A stretch of 44,874 nt of DNA from Prevotella sp. UBA7594 (GCA_002490315.1 DLKG01000023.1:12907-57780); one strand, 5' to 3'. Positions 25,484 to 34,899 are shown, counted from the stretch's first letter. The notes: a model not told the origin generated them from the sequence alone. Translations and numbers: made by a program.

Positions 25484-27412
25484 TTAGTAGTTTACAAATG
25501 TGTTGGCTTTTGGGTAAGAGTACCAGTTCCAGAATGTCATTTTTGTTATGTCTTTTGCCCAGTTGGCAAATTTGTCGTATGTAGTTGTTATGTTGGTGCC
25601 TTCCAATGGCCATTTCCATTCGCCAGCCACAAGCAGGGCCTGCGGCAGTTGTCCGGGTGTGTCGGAGATGGTGAGCAAGTCGGAGCAGTCGGAGCAAGAG
25701 CCGCGTTTCACTTCGATGTAGAAGCGCTTGGCATCGTCCTTGACGGTGTAACCCTTAGGCCACTTAACGTTGTCAAGCTCCACGAACGGAGTCTGTGCAA
25801 TTGCCGTAAGCGTGTTTACTTCCTCATCGGCAGAAGCGCCGAGCAACTCGTGTATTTCTCCGAGGTTCGTGTCGCCGTCGGGTCCGTCGTAATGTAGGTA
25901 CATTCTGTTCGTGGAGCCAGCAGCCTCCAGCGTAATGCTGCAGCGTTCCTTCTCGTAGTCGGGCACAATTTTTATCACGGCATCGTTGAAGTCAAAGTCG
26001 GCATTGCGGTGAACGTCTTCGAAGGCTATTGTCCATGGCATACATCCGTCGTAGTCGGCAGAGGGCGAGATGTCGGGCACGACGATGTCGGGTCGGTGTA
26101 TCTCCACGTCGGCACTGATGGCAAACATCACGTCGTTGCAGTCGAGGTCGCCGCCCGTGTAGTCGTTCTCCATGCCAATCCAGTAGGTGTTTTCGTTCTT
26201 CAGGATGCAGCTTCTGTATGACCCTTTTTGGTTTAGGTTATGGTTGAATCCCTCAGCCGAGAAGTTCATTGCCTTGTATTTGTCGCGTGAGGTGTAAGGC
26301 TTTATTCCGAGGCGTGTGAGTCTGTCGTACTGCGACGGTAGGGACACGTTTTCCACACGGTCGTAGAAGCCGATGCGTTTTCCCTCCGGCACTTTTATTG
26401 TGAAGCATATGCCGCGCAAGGCAGAGATGTGCTTGCCGTAGCGTTTGTACACGTCAATGGAGTTGTACTCGTCGTCGTTCAGTCGTGCAGGTAGATTAGG
26501 GTGTGGGTTTTCAAAGGTGTCGCCCATGTCGAAGTTAGCGTTGTACCATGTCCTTGCTGACACGCCATATTGCGATGCTGCCTCTTCATCCACCTGGTAC
26601 TGTACCTTTGGCATACCGTCTATGTAGTCGTATATTTCCGTTTCCGATAAGTCTACGTACACAATGTCATCGTATGTTCCGGGCGTATGGTAGTAGTAGC
26701 CGAGCACGTGCGGTGTCGACGACGAGCAGTTGCCCGCAAACCATGTAATCTCGAAGTCGCCCTTTGACTCCAACTCATAGTCGCAGTTGAGCCCGAGATC
26801 CTTAGCCGGATAGTATTCGATGTAGTAATTGTCGAGCATAGCGATTCCCTCATCCTTTTGTACATCGCTGAATTGGTTGTATTTCGTGCCGCCTGCAATG
26901 CTGTTGCCGCGAAGCGACGCAGCCGTGTTTGCTTTGGCAGTCTTTAGCGGGGCGGTGGTTTCGTGTGCGTCTTTTTCTTCAGAAGCGTCAGACATTCGCT
27001 CATATTTGGAGCTTGTATGCAGATCGACGGTTTGCTCGGTTTGTCCAGTCAGTTCAATGGGTGTAATGATTTTGTTATGGTCGCACACGCTCACGATATA
27101 CGCGGAGTTGCCCTGTCCCTGTGGCATGATGAGGCTTACCGCCTTGCTACCATCCCATTCTCCATAGTCGAAGAGAGTGCCACTTTCCTTTCCTGACATC
27201 AGCCACATCTTCACAGGAGCATCGGCAGAGACGTTCATGTTCAGCGTAACAGCCGTGCGCCACATCTGTGTAGGGTTCAGCTTGCCATTTATATTATCGA
27301 TAAAAGCCGACTTTGTACGTTCGTATTCAGACAGGCTCTCTGTCGAGCACGATGTCGTCAGCACAGATGCTGCAATAGCCGTACATATAAGCGTAATATT
27401 TCGGATTTTCAT
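25484..27412 (-). CDS. LruC-domain surface lipoprotein
   Basis: A 642-residue predicted lipoprotein, lipobox LTTSC (C22). The middle carries a DUF4114-like segment (YWIGMENDYTGGDLDCNDVMFAI, written in parts: GGDLDCNDVMF). The LruC/DUF4842 region follows with PWTIAFEDVHRNADFDFNDAVI. Both contain the Asp-rich D-x-D-x-N-D pattern thought to bind calcium. LruC proteins are surface or adhesin-like lipoproteins in Bacteroidetes and Leptospira; function is not settled. The ATG at 27412 is chosen for the lipoprotein signal. It is 56 bases downstream of the OmpA-like gene with no promoter between, so the two are probably co-transcribed. Confidence 0.8.
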   Translation of the reverse strand: MKIRNITLICTAIAASVLTTSCSTESLSEYERTKSAFIDNINGKLNPTQMWRTAVTLNMNVSADAPVKMWLMSGKESGTLFDYGEWDGSKAVSLIMPQGQGNSAYIVSVCDHNKIITPIELTGQTEQTVDLHTSSKYERMSDASEEKDAHETTAPLKTAKANTAASLRGNSIAGGTKYNQFSDVQKDEGIAMLDNYYIEYYPAKDLGLNCDYELESKGDFEITWFAGNCSSSTPHVLGYYYHTPGTYDDIVYVDLSETEIYDYIDGMPKVQYQVDEEAASQYGVSARTWYNANFDMGDTFENPHPNLPARLNDDEYNSIDVYKRYGKHISALRGICFTIKVPEGKRIGFYDRVENVSLPSQYDRLTRLGIKPYTSRDKYKAMNFSAEGFNHNLNQKGSYRSCILKNENTYWIGMENDYTGGDLDCNDVMFAISADVEIHRPDIVVPDISPSADYDGCMPWTIAFEDVHRNADFDFNDAVIKIVPDYEKERCSITLEAAGSTNRMYLHYDGPDGDTNLGEIHELLGASADEEVNTLTAIAQTPFVELDNVKWPKGYTVKDDAKRFYIEVKRGSCSDCSDLLTISDTPGQLPQALLVAGEWKWPLEGTNITTTYDKFANWAKDITKMTFWNWYSYPKANTFVNY

Positions 27413-27468
27413 AAAATGTTTGTTTGATTCATTCGTTGTGACTCTTTCTTTTCTTGTATGTGTGCTTT

Positions 27469-29166
27469 TCATTCTCCGTCTACGACAACTTTGCCGTTAA
27501 CCATCTGCCACTGGCATTTGCCTTCCATTGCCTTTATCACGTCAGCGACGTATTTCGCCTGCTCGCTGTTGCCGGCGTTCTTGAGGAAGCGCTTGGCGTC
27601 GGTCAGTCGCTTTGTCTTTACGCAGGCGCAGGCAGCGTTGAGATTGGCTGTAGGGTCGTCGGGGTATTGTTTGGCGGCAATAAGAAGGGCGTCGAGCCAG
27701 TCGTCTGTTCCTTCTTTGTAGCTCTGCGCCACCTTGTACATCTCCTCCATGCTGAGAGCCTCGGGATGCGTGTATATAAGCTTGCGTGCTTCTTTTACGG
27801 GATAACTGCGCACCACGTATTCTATAATGTAGTCAGTATGGCGCAGTCCGGGATAGACGTTTTGCAGCAACCAGCGGTAAGGCTCGCCGCCGTCCACCTT
27901 CTTCAGCATATCCTCCTTCTCGTCGGCATCGATGTTAAGGTCGATGATGCGCAGCAGTTCGTCGCGTTGTGCCACGACATAATTGGGTGCCTCGGGTGTT
28001 TCGAGGATAGAGGCATCGTCGTACCAGATGTCGCCTTTAACCCTTCTGCGTCCTTCCGTGGCGATGAATCCGCGCAAGTTCTGCCAGTCTTCCGGTGTGT
28101 AGCTGTTGTGGAAGAGAGAAGTAGATATGCCGTACTTGCCTTTTAAGTAATTCATAAGGGCAGCCGTGCGTCCTTTCGCAAGACGCGTGTTGTTGCTGTA
28201 TGGGCTCTCAGGTGAGGCGTAGCCGTGGAGCGAGATGCTCGTTACTTGTATAGTCTTGTCGAAGAGTGCGTTGTCGATGGTGGTGCAGATGCGTTGCAGT
28301 TCCTGCGGGTTGCGTCGGTATTTGGGGTAGATAGTGGTTTCGTTGACCGGGAAGTCGAGGAATGCCCTGCCCGATACATTGCGTCGCTTCGTCGTCTCTT
28401 CCTCGGGCATTGCGAAAGGCAGTGAGGGTACGTAACGCAGTCGGTTGTCGTAGATGACAGGAGCATTGGCGTGTACAGTGGTGTTCCTTTTGCCGAATAG
28501 ATAAGTAAAGCCCACCTTCAGATTCGTGCGTCCGTCCATGCAGAAGTCCGACTTCACGCCGTTGAAGCGGTCGGCAAACATCGTTTGACTCAGTTCAGTA
28601 CCTATGCGCCATCTGTCGGACAGTCGCCATGAGGCGTTGATGCCGAGGCGGAACGCCGGCACGGCTCTGTTGTTGCGTGAGTAAGCGTCAGTGTAGGAAA
28701 GGGGTACGTTGTCGAAACCGAAAGTGTATGCCACGCCGATTCCGGCGAAAGCCTTCATGTTGAATGGGCTCTTGCCGCGCGACGCTTTGCTTGTCAGGGC
28801 GTCAGTGATGTCGAAAGTAGCATCGGCAAACAATGAAATGCTGTGCCATCCCCACGTATCTTCCGACTCACATTTCTCCACGTTGCGGCTCTTGTTGTGG
28901 TTGTAGCGTAGGGCGGCGCGCCATCCCCACAATGGGGTTGCCTCGCTACCTACGGCGAGAAATGTGCCGCCCGACCAAGGGTATCTAGAGAATTCCGTCC
29001 ATGGCAGATGTTCGTTTGCCGATTTGTTTATGCCGCCAAATATCTGAATGTATAATGGGTCGATGCCGTCTCGCACGGTATTGTCAGACTCAGTGGCCGA
29101 CAGTTGCTGTGCAAAGCATCCAAAGAGCAGTACAAACAATAGATACTGCATATACGAGTATTTCAT
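27469..29166 (-). CDS. OmpA-like outer-membrane protein
   Basis: A 565-residue exported protein. Signal peptide about 1-24 (ending QQLSATES). Residues about 30-230 have alternating beta-strands of a small barrel (WGWRAALRYNHNK, FAGIGVAYTFGF, NLKVGFTYLFGKR). Residues about 265-370 contain an OmpA-like peptidoglycan-binding pattern (SISLHGYASPESPYSNNTRLAKGRTAALMNYL). The rest is helical and TPR-like (YPDDPTANLNAACACVKTKRLTDAKRFLKNAG). This layout is known from proteins associated with Bacteroidetes fimbrial operons (DUF3575/DUF3868 group); the exact family is uncertain. It follows wecB by 48 bases without a visible terminator or promoter. Confidence 0.72.
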   Translation of the reverse strand: MKYSYMQYLLFVLLFGCFAQQLSATESDNTVRDGIDPLYIQIFGGINKSANEHLPWTEFSRYPWSGGTFLAVGSEATPLWGWRAALRYNHNKSRNVEKCESEDTWGWHSISLFADATFDITDALTSKASRGKSPFNMKAFAGIGVAYTFGFDNVPLSYTDAYSRNNRAVPAFRLGINASWRLSDRWRIGTELSQTMFADRFNGVKSDFCMDGRTNLKVGFTYLFGKRNTTVHANAPVIYDNRLRYVPSLPFAMPEEETTKRRNVSGRAFLDFPVNETTIYPKYRRNPQELQRICTTIDNALFDKTIQVTSISLHGYASPESPYSNNTRLAKGRTAALMNYLKGKYGISTSLFHNSYTPEDWQNLRGFIATEGRRRVKGDIWYDDASILETPEAPNYVVAQRDELLRIIDLNIDADEKEDMLKKVDGGEPYRWLLQNVYPGLRHTDYIIEYVVRSYPVKEARKLIYTHPEALSMEEMYKVAQSYKEGTDDWLDALLIAAKQYPDDPTANLNAACACVKTKRLTDAKRFLKNAGNSEQAKYVADVIKAMEGKCQWQMVNGKVVVDGE

Positions 29167-29214
29167 TTCTTTATTTTTGTAAAAAACTTTGTTGTCCGTG
29201 TGTTTTCTTCATGT

Positions 29215-30324
29215 TCATTTTCTCAGCACATGCAAAATCCTCTCGCATGCCCTTCCGTCACCATACGGATTGACAGCATGGCTCATTCTGTTGTATTCGC
29301 TGCTGTCGTCGAGAAGTCGCGACACCTCGTTGACGATTCTGTCGCGGTCGGTGCCGACAAGTTTTACTGTTCCAGCCTCCACGGCTTCAGGTCTTTCGGT
29401 CGTGTCGCGCATTACAAGTACAGGCTTGCCGAGTGCCGGTGCTTCCTCCTGTATTCCGCCGCTGTCGGTAAGTATTATCGTAGAGTTGTCCATGAGTCTT
29501 ACAAACTCCGTATATTCAAGAGGCTCTATGAAATGAAGATTGGCGATGCTGTTGTCGTTGATGTCGGCAATGCCGAAGACTCTACTGATGGCCTCGCGGA
29601 CGTGGGGGTTGGGGTGAACGGGATAGATGAAGTCCACATCGGCATATTTTCCTGCCAGAAGCTTTATGGCATTGAATATGTTCGTGAACCCGTCGCCGAA
29701 GTTTTCCCTCCTATGTCCGGTTATCAGAACCGTGCGTCTGTCGGTTTTGTTTTCTATGTCTCCTCCGAGTAGGTCGAGGGTCATGTGGAGCGCATCGATC
29801 ACAGTGTTGCCAGTCACGGTTATAGTGCTTTCGCGTATGCCGTCGTGCAGAAGGTTTTGCTTGCTCAGTGGCGTAGGCGCAAAGTTGTAAGTGGCAATGC
29901 GCGATGTCATCTGCCGGTTCACCTCCTCGGGCCACGGCGAATAGATATTGTTCGTGCGGAGTCCCGCCTCGACGTGACCTACGGCTATTTGCTGGTAGAA
30001 AGCAGCCATGGCGGCAGCCATCGATGTAGTGGTGTCGCCATGCACAAGCACTACGTCGGGCAGTGTCTCTTGCAGCACGTCGCGCATCTTGAGCAACACC
30101 TTAGCCGTGACGTCGTAGAGATCCTGCCCCTTGCGCATGATGTCGAGGTCGTACTGTGGCTGTATGTCGAAGATGTCGAGCACTTGGTCGAGCATCTCGC
30201 GGTGTTGTCCGGTCACGCAGACTATAGTCTCGAAATGATCTGCGTCGTTTTGGAAAGCCTTCACCAGTGGCGCCATCTTTATGGCTTCTGGTCGTGTGCC
30301 GAAGACGAGCATTATCTTCTTCAT
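29215..30324 (-). CDS. wecB: UDP-N-acetylglucosamine 2-epimerase
   Basis: A 369-residue non-hydrolysing epimerase that converts UDP-GlcNAc to UDP-ManNAc. The start MKKIMLVFGTRPEAIKMAPLV and the active-site region TDSGGIQEEAPALGKPVLVMRDTTERPE (given here in parts: DSGGIQEEAPALGKPVLV) are diagnostic, with HVEAGLRTNN near residue 92. Overlaps wecC by 4 bases. Last biosynthetic gene of locus 2. Confidence 0.95.
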   Translation of the reverse strand: MKKIMLVFGTRPEAIKMAPLVKAFQNDADHFETIVCVTGQHREMLDQVLDIFDIQPQYDLDIMRKGQDLYDVTAKVLLKMRDVLQETLPDVVLVHGDTTTSMAAAMAAFYQQIAVGHVEAGLRTNNIYSPWPEEVNRQMTSRIATYNFAPTPLSKQNLLHDGIRESTITVTGNTVIDALHMTLDLLGGDIENKTDRRTVLITGHRRENFGDGFTNIFNAIKLLAGKYADVDFIYPVHPNPHVREAISRVFGIADINDNSIANLHFIEPLEYTEFVRLMDNSTIILTDSGGIQEEAPALGKPVLVMRDTTERPEAVEAGTVKLVGTDRDRIVNEVSRLLDDSSEYNRMSHAVNPYGDGRACERILHVLRK

Positions 30325-31544
30325 AGTTTGTATGTGTTGGGCAATGGACAGAAATTGTGGCAGTCGAGTATCACCTTGCCTTCGAGTTTCCCCCAGTTTT
30401 CTTTTATATGGTCGTGTTTCACCATCACCACCACCATGTCAACATCTGTGAGGAACGTGGTGAAGTTGTCGTATTGCGACTCCACTATATGCCTACCCTC
30501 AAGCATCGGGTCGTAGCATTTTAGCGGCGCTGCGAGATGGCGGCGCTGCGAGTCGAACATCTGCAAGGCTGGCGACTCCCGGAAGTCATCTACGTTTTCC
30601 TTGTATGTCAAGCCATATACGCCCACTCTGCTGCTGTCGGCAATGCCCTTCTCGTGCATTATCTCGCGTATGCGCTGCATGACGTATTCAGGTTGCGAGG
30701 CGTTCACCTCAAGGCTTGCGCCGATCATCTTTGTGAGTTGTGGGTAGTCACCGACGAGAAACCATGGGTCTATCGGTATGCAGTGGCCTCCCACGCCGGG
30801 TCCGGGATTCATGATGTTCACGCGCGGATGTTTGTTGCAGATGCGTATTATCTCGTCCACGTCCATGCCGTTGTAGTGGCAGATGCGCGAGAGTTCGTTG
30901 GCGAAGGCGATGTTGACAGCACGGAATGTGTTCTCCACCACCTTTGTCATCTCTGCCGTGCGTATGTCGGTTACAGTTATCTCGCCCTTGCAGAACGAGG
31001 CGTACAACTTTCTTACCTTCTCTCCAACGCTTGCGTCGTCGGCGCCAATGGTGCGGTTGTTGTGTACGAGCTCAAACATCATGTTGCCTGGCAGTATGCG
31101 TTCGGGGGCATGCACGAGTTGTACGTCTTCGCCAATTTTCAGTCCGTGTTTGTCGATGAGCGGACGCACGTGTTTGTTGATGGTGCCGGGGCTGATGGTC
31201 GACTCGATTATTATTGTCGCCCCATGTGCGCACACGTCAAGCACGCTGTCTACTGCCGCTACTACATATCTGGCGTCTACACATTTCGATAATCTGTCGT
31301 ATGGTGTAGGCACAGATATTATATATGTGTCGGTGTGTTGGTATTCGGTTGTGAATCTTATGCCTGATTCCACCGCTTTTTTGAACACCGAGTCGAGCCC
31401 CTTTTCCTTGAAAGTGGTGTGACCGGTGTTCAGCGTGTCCACGAGTTTCGTGTTGTAGTCGGTGCCGACGATGTCCACACCATGTGATGCCAGCATAAGA
31501 GCTGTAGGTAGTCCGATGTAGCCTAAACCAATTACGTTGACCAT
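30321..31544 (-). CDS. wecC: UDP-N-acetyl-D-mannosamine dehydrogenase
   Basis: A 407-residue NAD-dependent dehydrogenase oxidising UDP-ManNAc at C6 to UDP-ManNAcA. The Rossmann motif VIGLGYIGLPTALML is at 4-18, the catalytic cysteine lies in GPGVGGHCIPIDPWFLV (near residue 252), and the C-terminal UDP-binding domain includes GVYGLTYKENVDDFRESPAL. Paired with wecB by an ATGA overlap, so UDP-ManNAcA is the clear product. Confidence 0.94.
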   Translation of the reverse strand: MVNVIGLGYIGLPTALMLASHGVDIVGTDYNTKLVDTLNTGHTTFKEKGLDSVFKKAVESGIRFTTEYQHTDTYIISVPTPYDRLSKCVDARYVVAAVDSVLDVCAHGATIIIESTISPGTINKHVRPLIDKHGLKIGEDVQLVHAPERILPGNMMFELVHNNRTIGADDASVGEKVRKLYASFCKGEITVTDIRTAEMTKVVENTFRAVNIAFANELSRICHYNGMDVDEIIRICNKHPRVNIMNPGPGVGGHCIPIDPWFLVGDYPQLTKMIGASLEVNASQPEYVMQRIREIMHEKGIADSSRVGVYGLTYKENVDDFRESPALQMFDSQRRHLAAPLKCYDPMLEGRHIVESQYDNFTTFLTDVDMVVVMVKHDHIKENWGKLEGKVILDCHNFCPLPNTYKL

Positions 31545-31689
31545 TTTTTGTTTGCTTTATGTTTAAATATATGAATTGTCTTACGTTTAAAATCAACGAA
31601 TTACTTTACGTCGAAATGAAGAATTGCCTTACATTGAAAATACGGTTCTTCTCTTGCATGTTTTCTGACTTCTGTTGTGCCGTTGTGTA
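31545..31689. other. 145-base gap between wecG and wecC with degenerate repeats
   Basis: This is the largest gap inside the locus 2 operon. It contains three imperfect copies of GAATTRYYTTACRTYGAAAAT-like sequence starting at 31573, 31598 and 31621. No promoter or terminator is evident. Confidence 0.5.
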
Positions 31690-32391
31690 TTATCTGATGT
31701 TATCAGTCATCACCCACCAGGCAAACTTCGTGAGCTTCACCTGCCGCTTTATGCGGCTCGGTTGGTGGATAAGCCGGTAGAGCCATTCCACATTGTGGCG
31801 CACCCACCACTGCGGCGCCCGCTTCACGTGCCCGGTGAACACGTCGAAGCTACCGCCCAGTCCCTGGTATATGGCATTGTGCCGCGCAAGCATCCTTTGC
31901 ATGAGCAGCTCTTGCTTGGGCGATCCCATAGCCACGAACACCACGCCGGGCCGTTTCTCGGCAATGTCGTCGATGAGCGCTTCCTCCTCTTCTGTGGAAG
32001 ATAGGTAGCCGTTGCGGTAGCCCAAGATGCGGATGTCGGGATACATGCCTCGCAGTTTTTCTACCGTCTGCTCTATCACCTCCTGCTTGCCGCCTACAAG
32101 ATAGAACGTCTTGTCGCCGTGGAACTGCTCCACAAGCGACAGCCACAACTCGCATCCAGCCACCTTTATTGCGTCTTTGTAGCCAAGACTGTGCAGCGCC
32201 ATCAGCGGGCCGGCACCGTCGCAGTAGCCGATGTTGTCGTTTATGATTTGGCGCGTCTCGGCAGTCTGGTTGAGTATCTTCTCGGCGTTGACAGCCACGA
32301 GTATGCCGGGATGAGTAGAGGCATAGTCGGCTATCTGTCGGCGCGAGGTGAATGGAAATATCTTCACTCCTTTTATATTTATACTTTTCAT
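31690..32391 (-). CDS. wecG: WecG/TagA/CpsF-family glycosyltransferase
   Basis: A 233-residue GT26 enzyme. In E. coli WecG adds ManNAcA to GlcNAc-PP-undecaprenol; in Bacillus TagA adds ManNAc. Family motifs: YCDGAGPLMALHSLG, FYLVGGKQEVIEQTVEKL, VFVAMGSPKQELLM and GLGGSFDVFTGHVKRAPQW. Its place beside wecC and wecB argues that ManNAcA is the donor sugar. Start at the ATG at 32391; the frame continues upstream only with a TTG. The gene follows the polymerase by 62 bases. Confidence 0.92.
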   Translation of the reverse strand: MKSINIKGVKIFPFTSRRQIADYASTHPGILVAVNAEKILNQTAETRQIINDNIGYCDGAGPLMALHSLGYKDAIKVAGCELWLSLVEQFHGDKTFYLVGGKQEVIEQTVEKLRGMYPDIRILGYRNGYLSSTEEEEALIDDIAEKRPGVVFVAMGSPKQELLMQRMLARHNAIYQGLGGSFDVFTGHVKRAPQWWVRHNVEWLYRLIHQPSRIKRQVKLTKFAWWVMTDNIR

Positions 32392-32453
32392 CTGTTTATC
32401 TGATGGTGAGCAACTGTACAATATAAATTGTTAACGGTCAGTTAGAGTTTCGT

Positions 32454-33683
32454 TCATGCCTCATTATACATAACCATGTATTTCTCTTGATTACTATTCG
32501 CCTTCTCCTCATATTCCAGTTGCAGCATACTGTAAACCATAGCATATAACAAATCAAAATGGAAAATGTGTCCTCCTTGTGTCAGTTGGAATGATAGATT
32601 CATCACCCAACAGGCTAGTGATATTGTGTATGAGTCACAATCTCTTCTTTTTTGTATAAAATTGAACAACATGATGATTCCCAAAATTTCTAGTCCTACA
32701 CCGATGGCTCCGTCTGTAGCAAGCAGTGTGACAAAACCATTGTGAGCAAAAATCCTCATTCCGGTTTTCTCCAATTCATAGTCCTTCAGATCGTCCATAC
32801 ACTTGCCACAAGCCAGTTCGAAGTAGTTTCCTGAGGAATACAATTCTATTGCGTTTGAAATAAAATCAGCTCGTCCAGATCCAATATTTTTCTGTTTGCC
32901 AGTCTTGGCGTTTATATCAAGTATTCTGTCGTGGAAATTTTTGTTTGTGAGCATCATGACTGTGCCACCGAAAGCCAATCCAACGACTATGAAAATGATA
33001 CTTATCCATTGCTTGAAGTTCATACTCCTCGGAAAATATAGTATGCACACGCCCAACAGACACATAAGCCATCCTGTTCTTGCAAACCCGAGATACATTG
33101 AGTATGTGCCCATGCATAATAGAAAGATGTTGTATAGCCTTACCTTCCATCCTTTGAACATTCTCGACTTGAAGTTGTACAACAACACGATAATGCCGAT
33201 ACACATAATTACAGACATTGCATGTTGGTTTTGGAATATGCCAGTATATGCCTGAAAGTCGCCATATACCAGTCCTTCCTTCCTCGACTGTAGTCCAAAG
33301 AATAGAAATGGTATATTCGTAAGGATAAAGTATTGGCAAACACATAAAAGCAGCCGCCTCATGGTATCTCTCGTTAATGCGTTTTGGAAAAAATTGAATC
33401 CTAATGGCAGAAATAGAAACGTTAGTCCGTCCTGTATGTTGGCAAAAAGTCTGTTGATGATACCTGAATTGACAAGATGCTTCAGCGACAGCCAATAATA
33501 AGTTTGTGTCCAGCCTGGCGATAGCTTCTTACGGTATTGAAACACATAGTATATGAGGAATCCAAGCAAAGGTATTTTCCAAAGTTGGGAAATTCTTAGT
33601 CCTCCTATGCTCAGTATTTCTGAATAGAATAGCATGAAGAACGGAATGAAGCAAAAAATATAAATTCTCGGTTTGAATGGCAT
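32454..33683 (-). CDS. wzy: Wzy/O-antigen ligase-type membrane protein
   Basis: A 409-residue protein with about ten hydrophobic segments and a large loop near residues 270-340 (GSGRADFISNAIELYSSG...FAHNGFVTLLATDGAIGVGLEIL), typical of the O-antigen polymerase/ligase superfamily. It is the only polymerase candidate in locus 2. I place the start at the ATG at 33683, 7 bases after the preceding stop codon; an in-frame TTG lies at 33701. The gene is more A/T-rich than the operon flanks. Confidence 0.82.
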   Translation of the reverse strand: MPFKPRIYIFCFIPFFMLFYSEILSIGGLRISQLWKIPLLGFLIYYVFQYRKKLSPGWTQTYYWLSLKHLVNSGIINRLFANIQDGLTFLFLPLGFNFFQNALTRDTMRRLLLCVCQYFILTNIPFLFFGLQSRKEGLVYGDFQAYTGIFQNQHAMSVIMCIGIIVLLYNFKSRMFKGWKVRLYNIFLLCMGTYSMYLGFARTGWLMCLLGVCILYFPRSMNFKQWISIIFIVVGLAFGGTVMMLTNKNFHDRILDINAKTGKQKNIGSGRADFISNAIELYSSGNYFELACGKCMDDLKDYELEKTGMRIFAHNGFVTLLATDGAIGVGLEILGIIMLFNFIQKRRDCDSYTISLACWVMNLSFQLTQGGHIFHFDLLYAMVYSMLQLEYEEKANSNQEKYMVMYNEA

Positions 33684-33690
33684 GTATTCA

Positions 33691-34899
33691 CTAATTTTCA
33701 AGTAGAAAGTAACTTAATGCGCAGAACATGAAAGCATTGTTCCAGCGCATATAGGATATCTTGGAGCTTATGCCAGGCTTGAGCTGATAATAGAAATAAC
33801 CTTTGTTGTCCTGCATGTTCTTGATAGTCCAGTCTAACACTTTCTCGGCTATTCCTCGATATTCGCCAAACTTGTGCATACGCGACAGTGTGATAAACAA
33901 CTGCCCCGGACAATGGATATCTATCGGATACATCCGATTGTCATAATATTTTGGTGTGCCGTCCTCTTCAAAGAAATTCTTTATGTAATAATCGAACCCT
34001 TTATCAATATAATAGCGGAAAGAAGTGTCGTGGGTGATTTCTTGATAAGCTATAAGTCCGTCAAGGGTATAGCCAGTGTGGAATGAATCTCTCCATTTCT
34101 GTATGGGCAGCATGCCATAACGCCATGCCCCATCGTACTCCTGTCCGGCGCAGCAAGCAAGAATGCTCTTTCTTGCAAGTGTTTTATACTCCTCATTGTT
34201 AGTGTACTTATAGCAGAAGCTCAGCAACCGCGACCCGAGGATGGAGGCATTAAACACAGTGTTATTGCCTTGAAGCTTGCTGTATGAGAAAAGGAACCCT
34301 CTTTTATACTCCGATCTGTGAAGGTCTTCTACGACAAATCGTGCTGCCGACAGTGCAACATCCAAATATCTACTGTCTTTAGTTATCTCGTAAGCCTCAA
34401 TAAGGGCTGTGGCACAGAAACTTGTCGCTACGACATTTGGCGTATGTGCAGGGAATAGAAACAAACGGCGTGCCTGCCAATCGAAATTGTATCCCCAGCA
34501 AGCTCCGTGGTATTCTCCAGGAAAAATATTGTCGGAACGCATATCAAGGAGCAAGTCTGCAAGATATTCAATTTTAGCAAGAATATCGTCTAATGACCCG
34601 AATAGCTGCAGTTTGCCTTTTTTTTTCTCCACTGCGCGATATAGGTTGCAGTAGCCTTGCAGGAAAAGGCCTATACCCTTTGCATTGTGCTCCTTGGGAA
34701 CCAATGCTATCCTACGTAGATTCAGTGGACAACGTTTGAAACCTTGGATAATGCATAGCCTCAAGATGGCAGAATGGTCAAGAGGCAAAAGCACTCGTGC
34801 CACTTTCGATTTCAACCCATCATACGGATCCCATCCCTTGAAGTCTTCATCCTCACAATATTGTTTTAAACTAAAAAAACTATCTGTAAGTGTATTCAT
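33691..34899 (-). CDS. Six-hairpin (alpha/alpha barrel) protein of unknown function
   Basis: A 402-residue soluble protein without signal peptide. Repeated helical-hairpin patterns (ATALIEAYEITKDSRYLDVALSAA in parts: YEITKDSRYLDVALSAARF; RYGMLPIQKWRDSFHTGYTL; DIHCPGQLFITLSRMHKFG) resemble the six-hairpin glycosidase and uronyl-epimerase fold. Homologues occur in capsule loci; some database entries call them delta-aminolevulinic acid dehydratase, which the sequence does not support. It might modify a sugar or act with a glycosyltransferase. Its start overlaps the GT4 stop codon by 4 bases. An A9 run encodes EKKKG near residue 90. Confidence 0.6.
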   Translation of the reverse strand: MNTLTDSFFSLKQYCEDEDFKGWDPYDGLKSKVARVLLPLDHSAILRLCIIQGFKRCPLNLRRIALVPKEHNAKGIGLFLQGYCNLYRAVEKKKGKLQLFGSLDDILAKIEYLADLLLDMRSDNIFPGEYHGACWGYNFDWQARRLFLFPAHTPNVVATSFCATALIEAYEITKDSRYLDVALSAARFVVEDLHRSEYKRGFLFSYSKLQGNNTVFNASILGSRLLSFCYKYTNNEEYKTLARKSILACCAGQEYDGAWRYGMLPIQKWRDSFHTGYTLDGLIAYQEITHDTSFRYYIDKGFDYYIKNFFEEDGTPKYYDNRMYPIDIHCPGQLFITLSRMHKFGEYRGIAEKVLDWTIKNMQDNKGYFYYQLKPGISSKISYMRWNNAFMFCALSYFLLEN

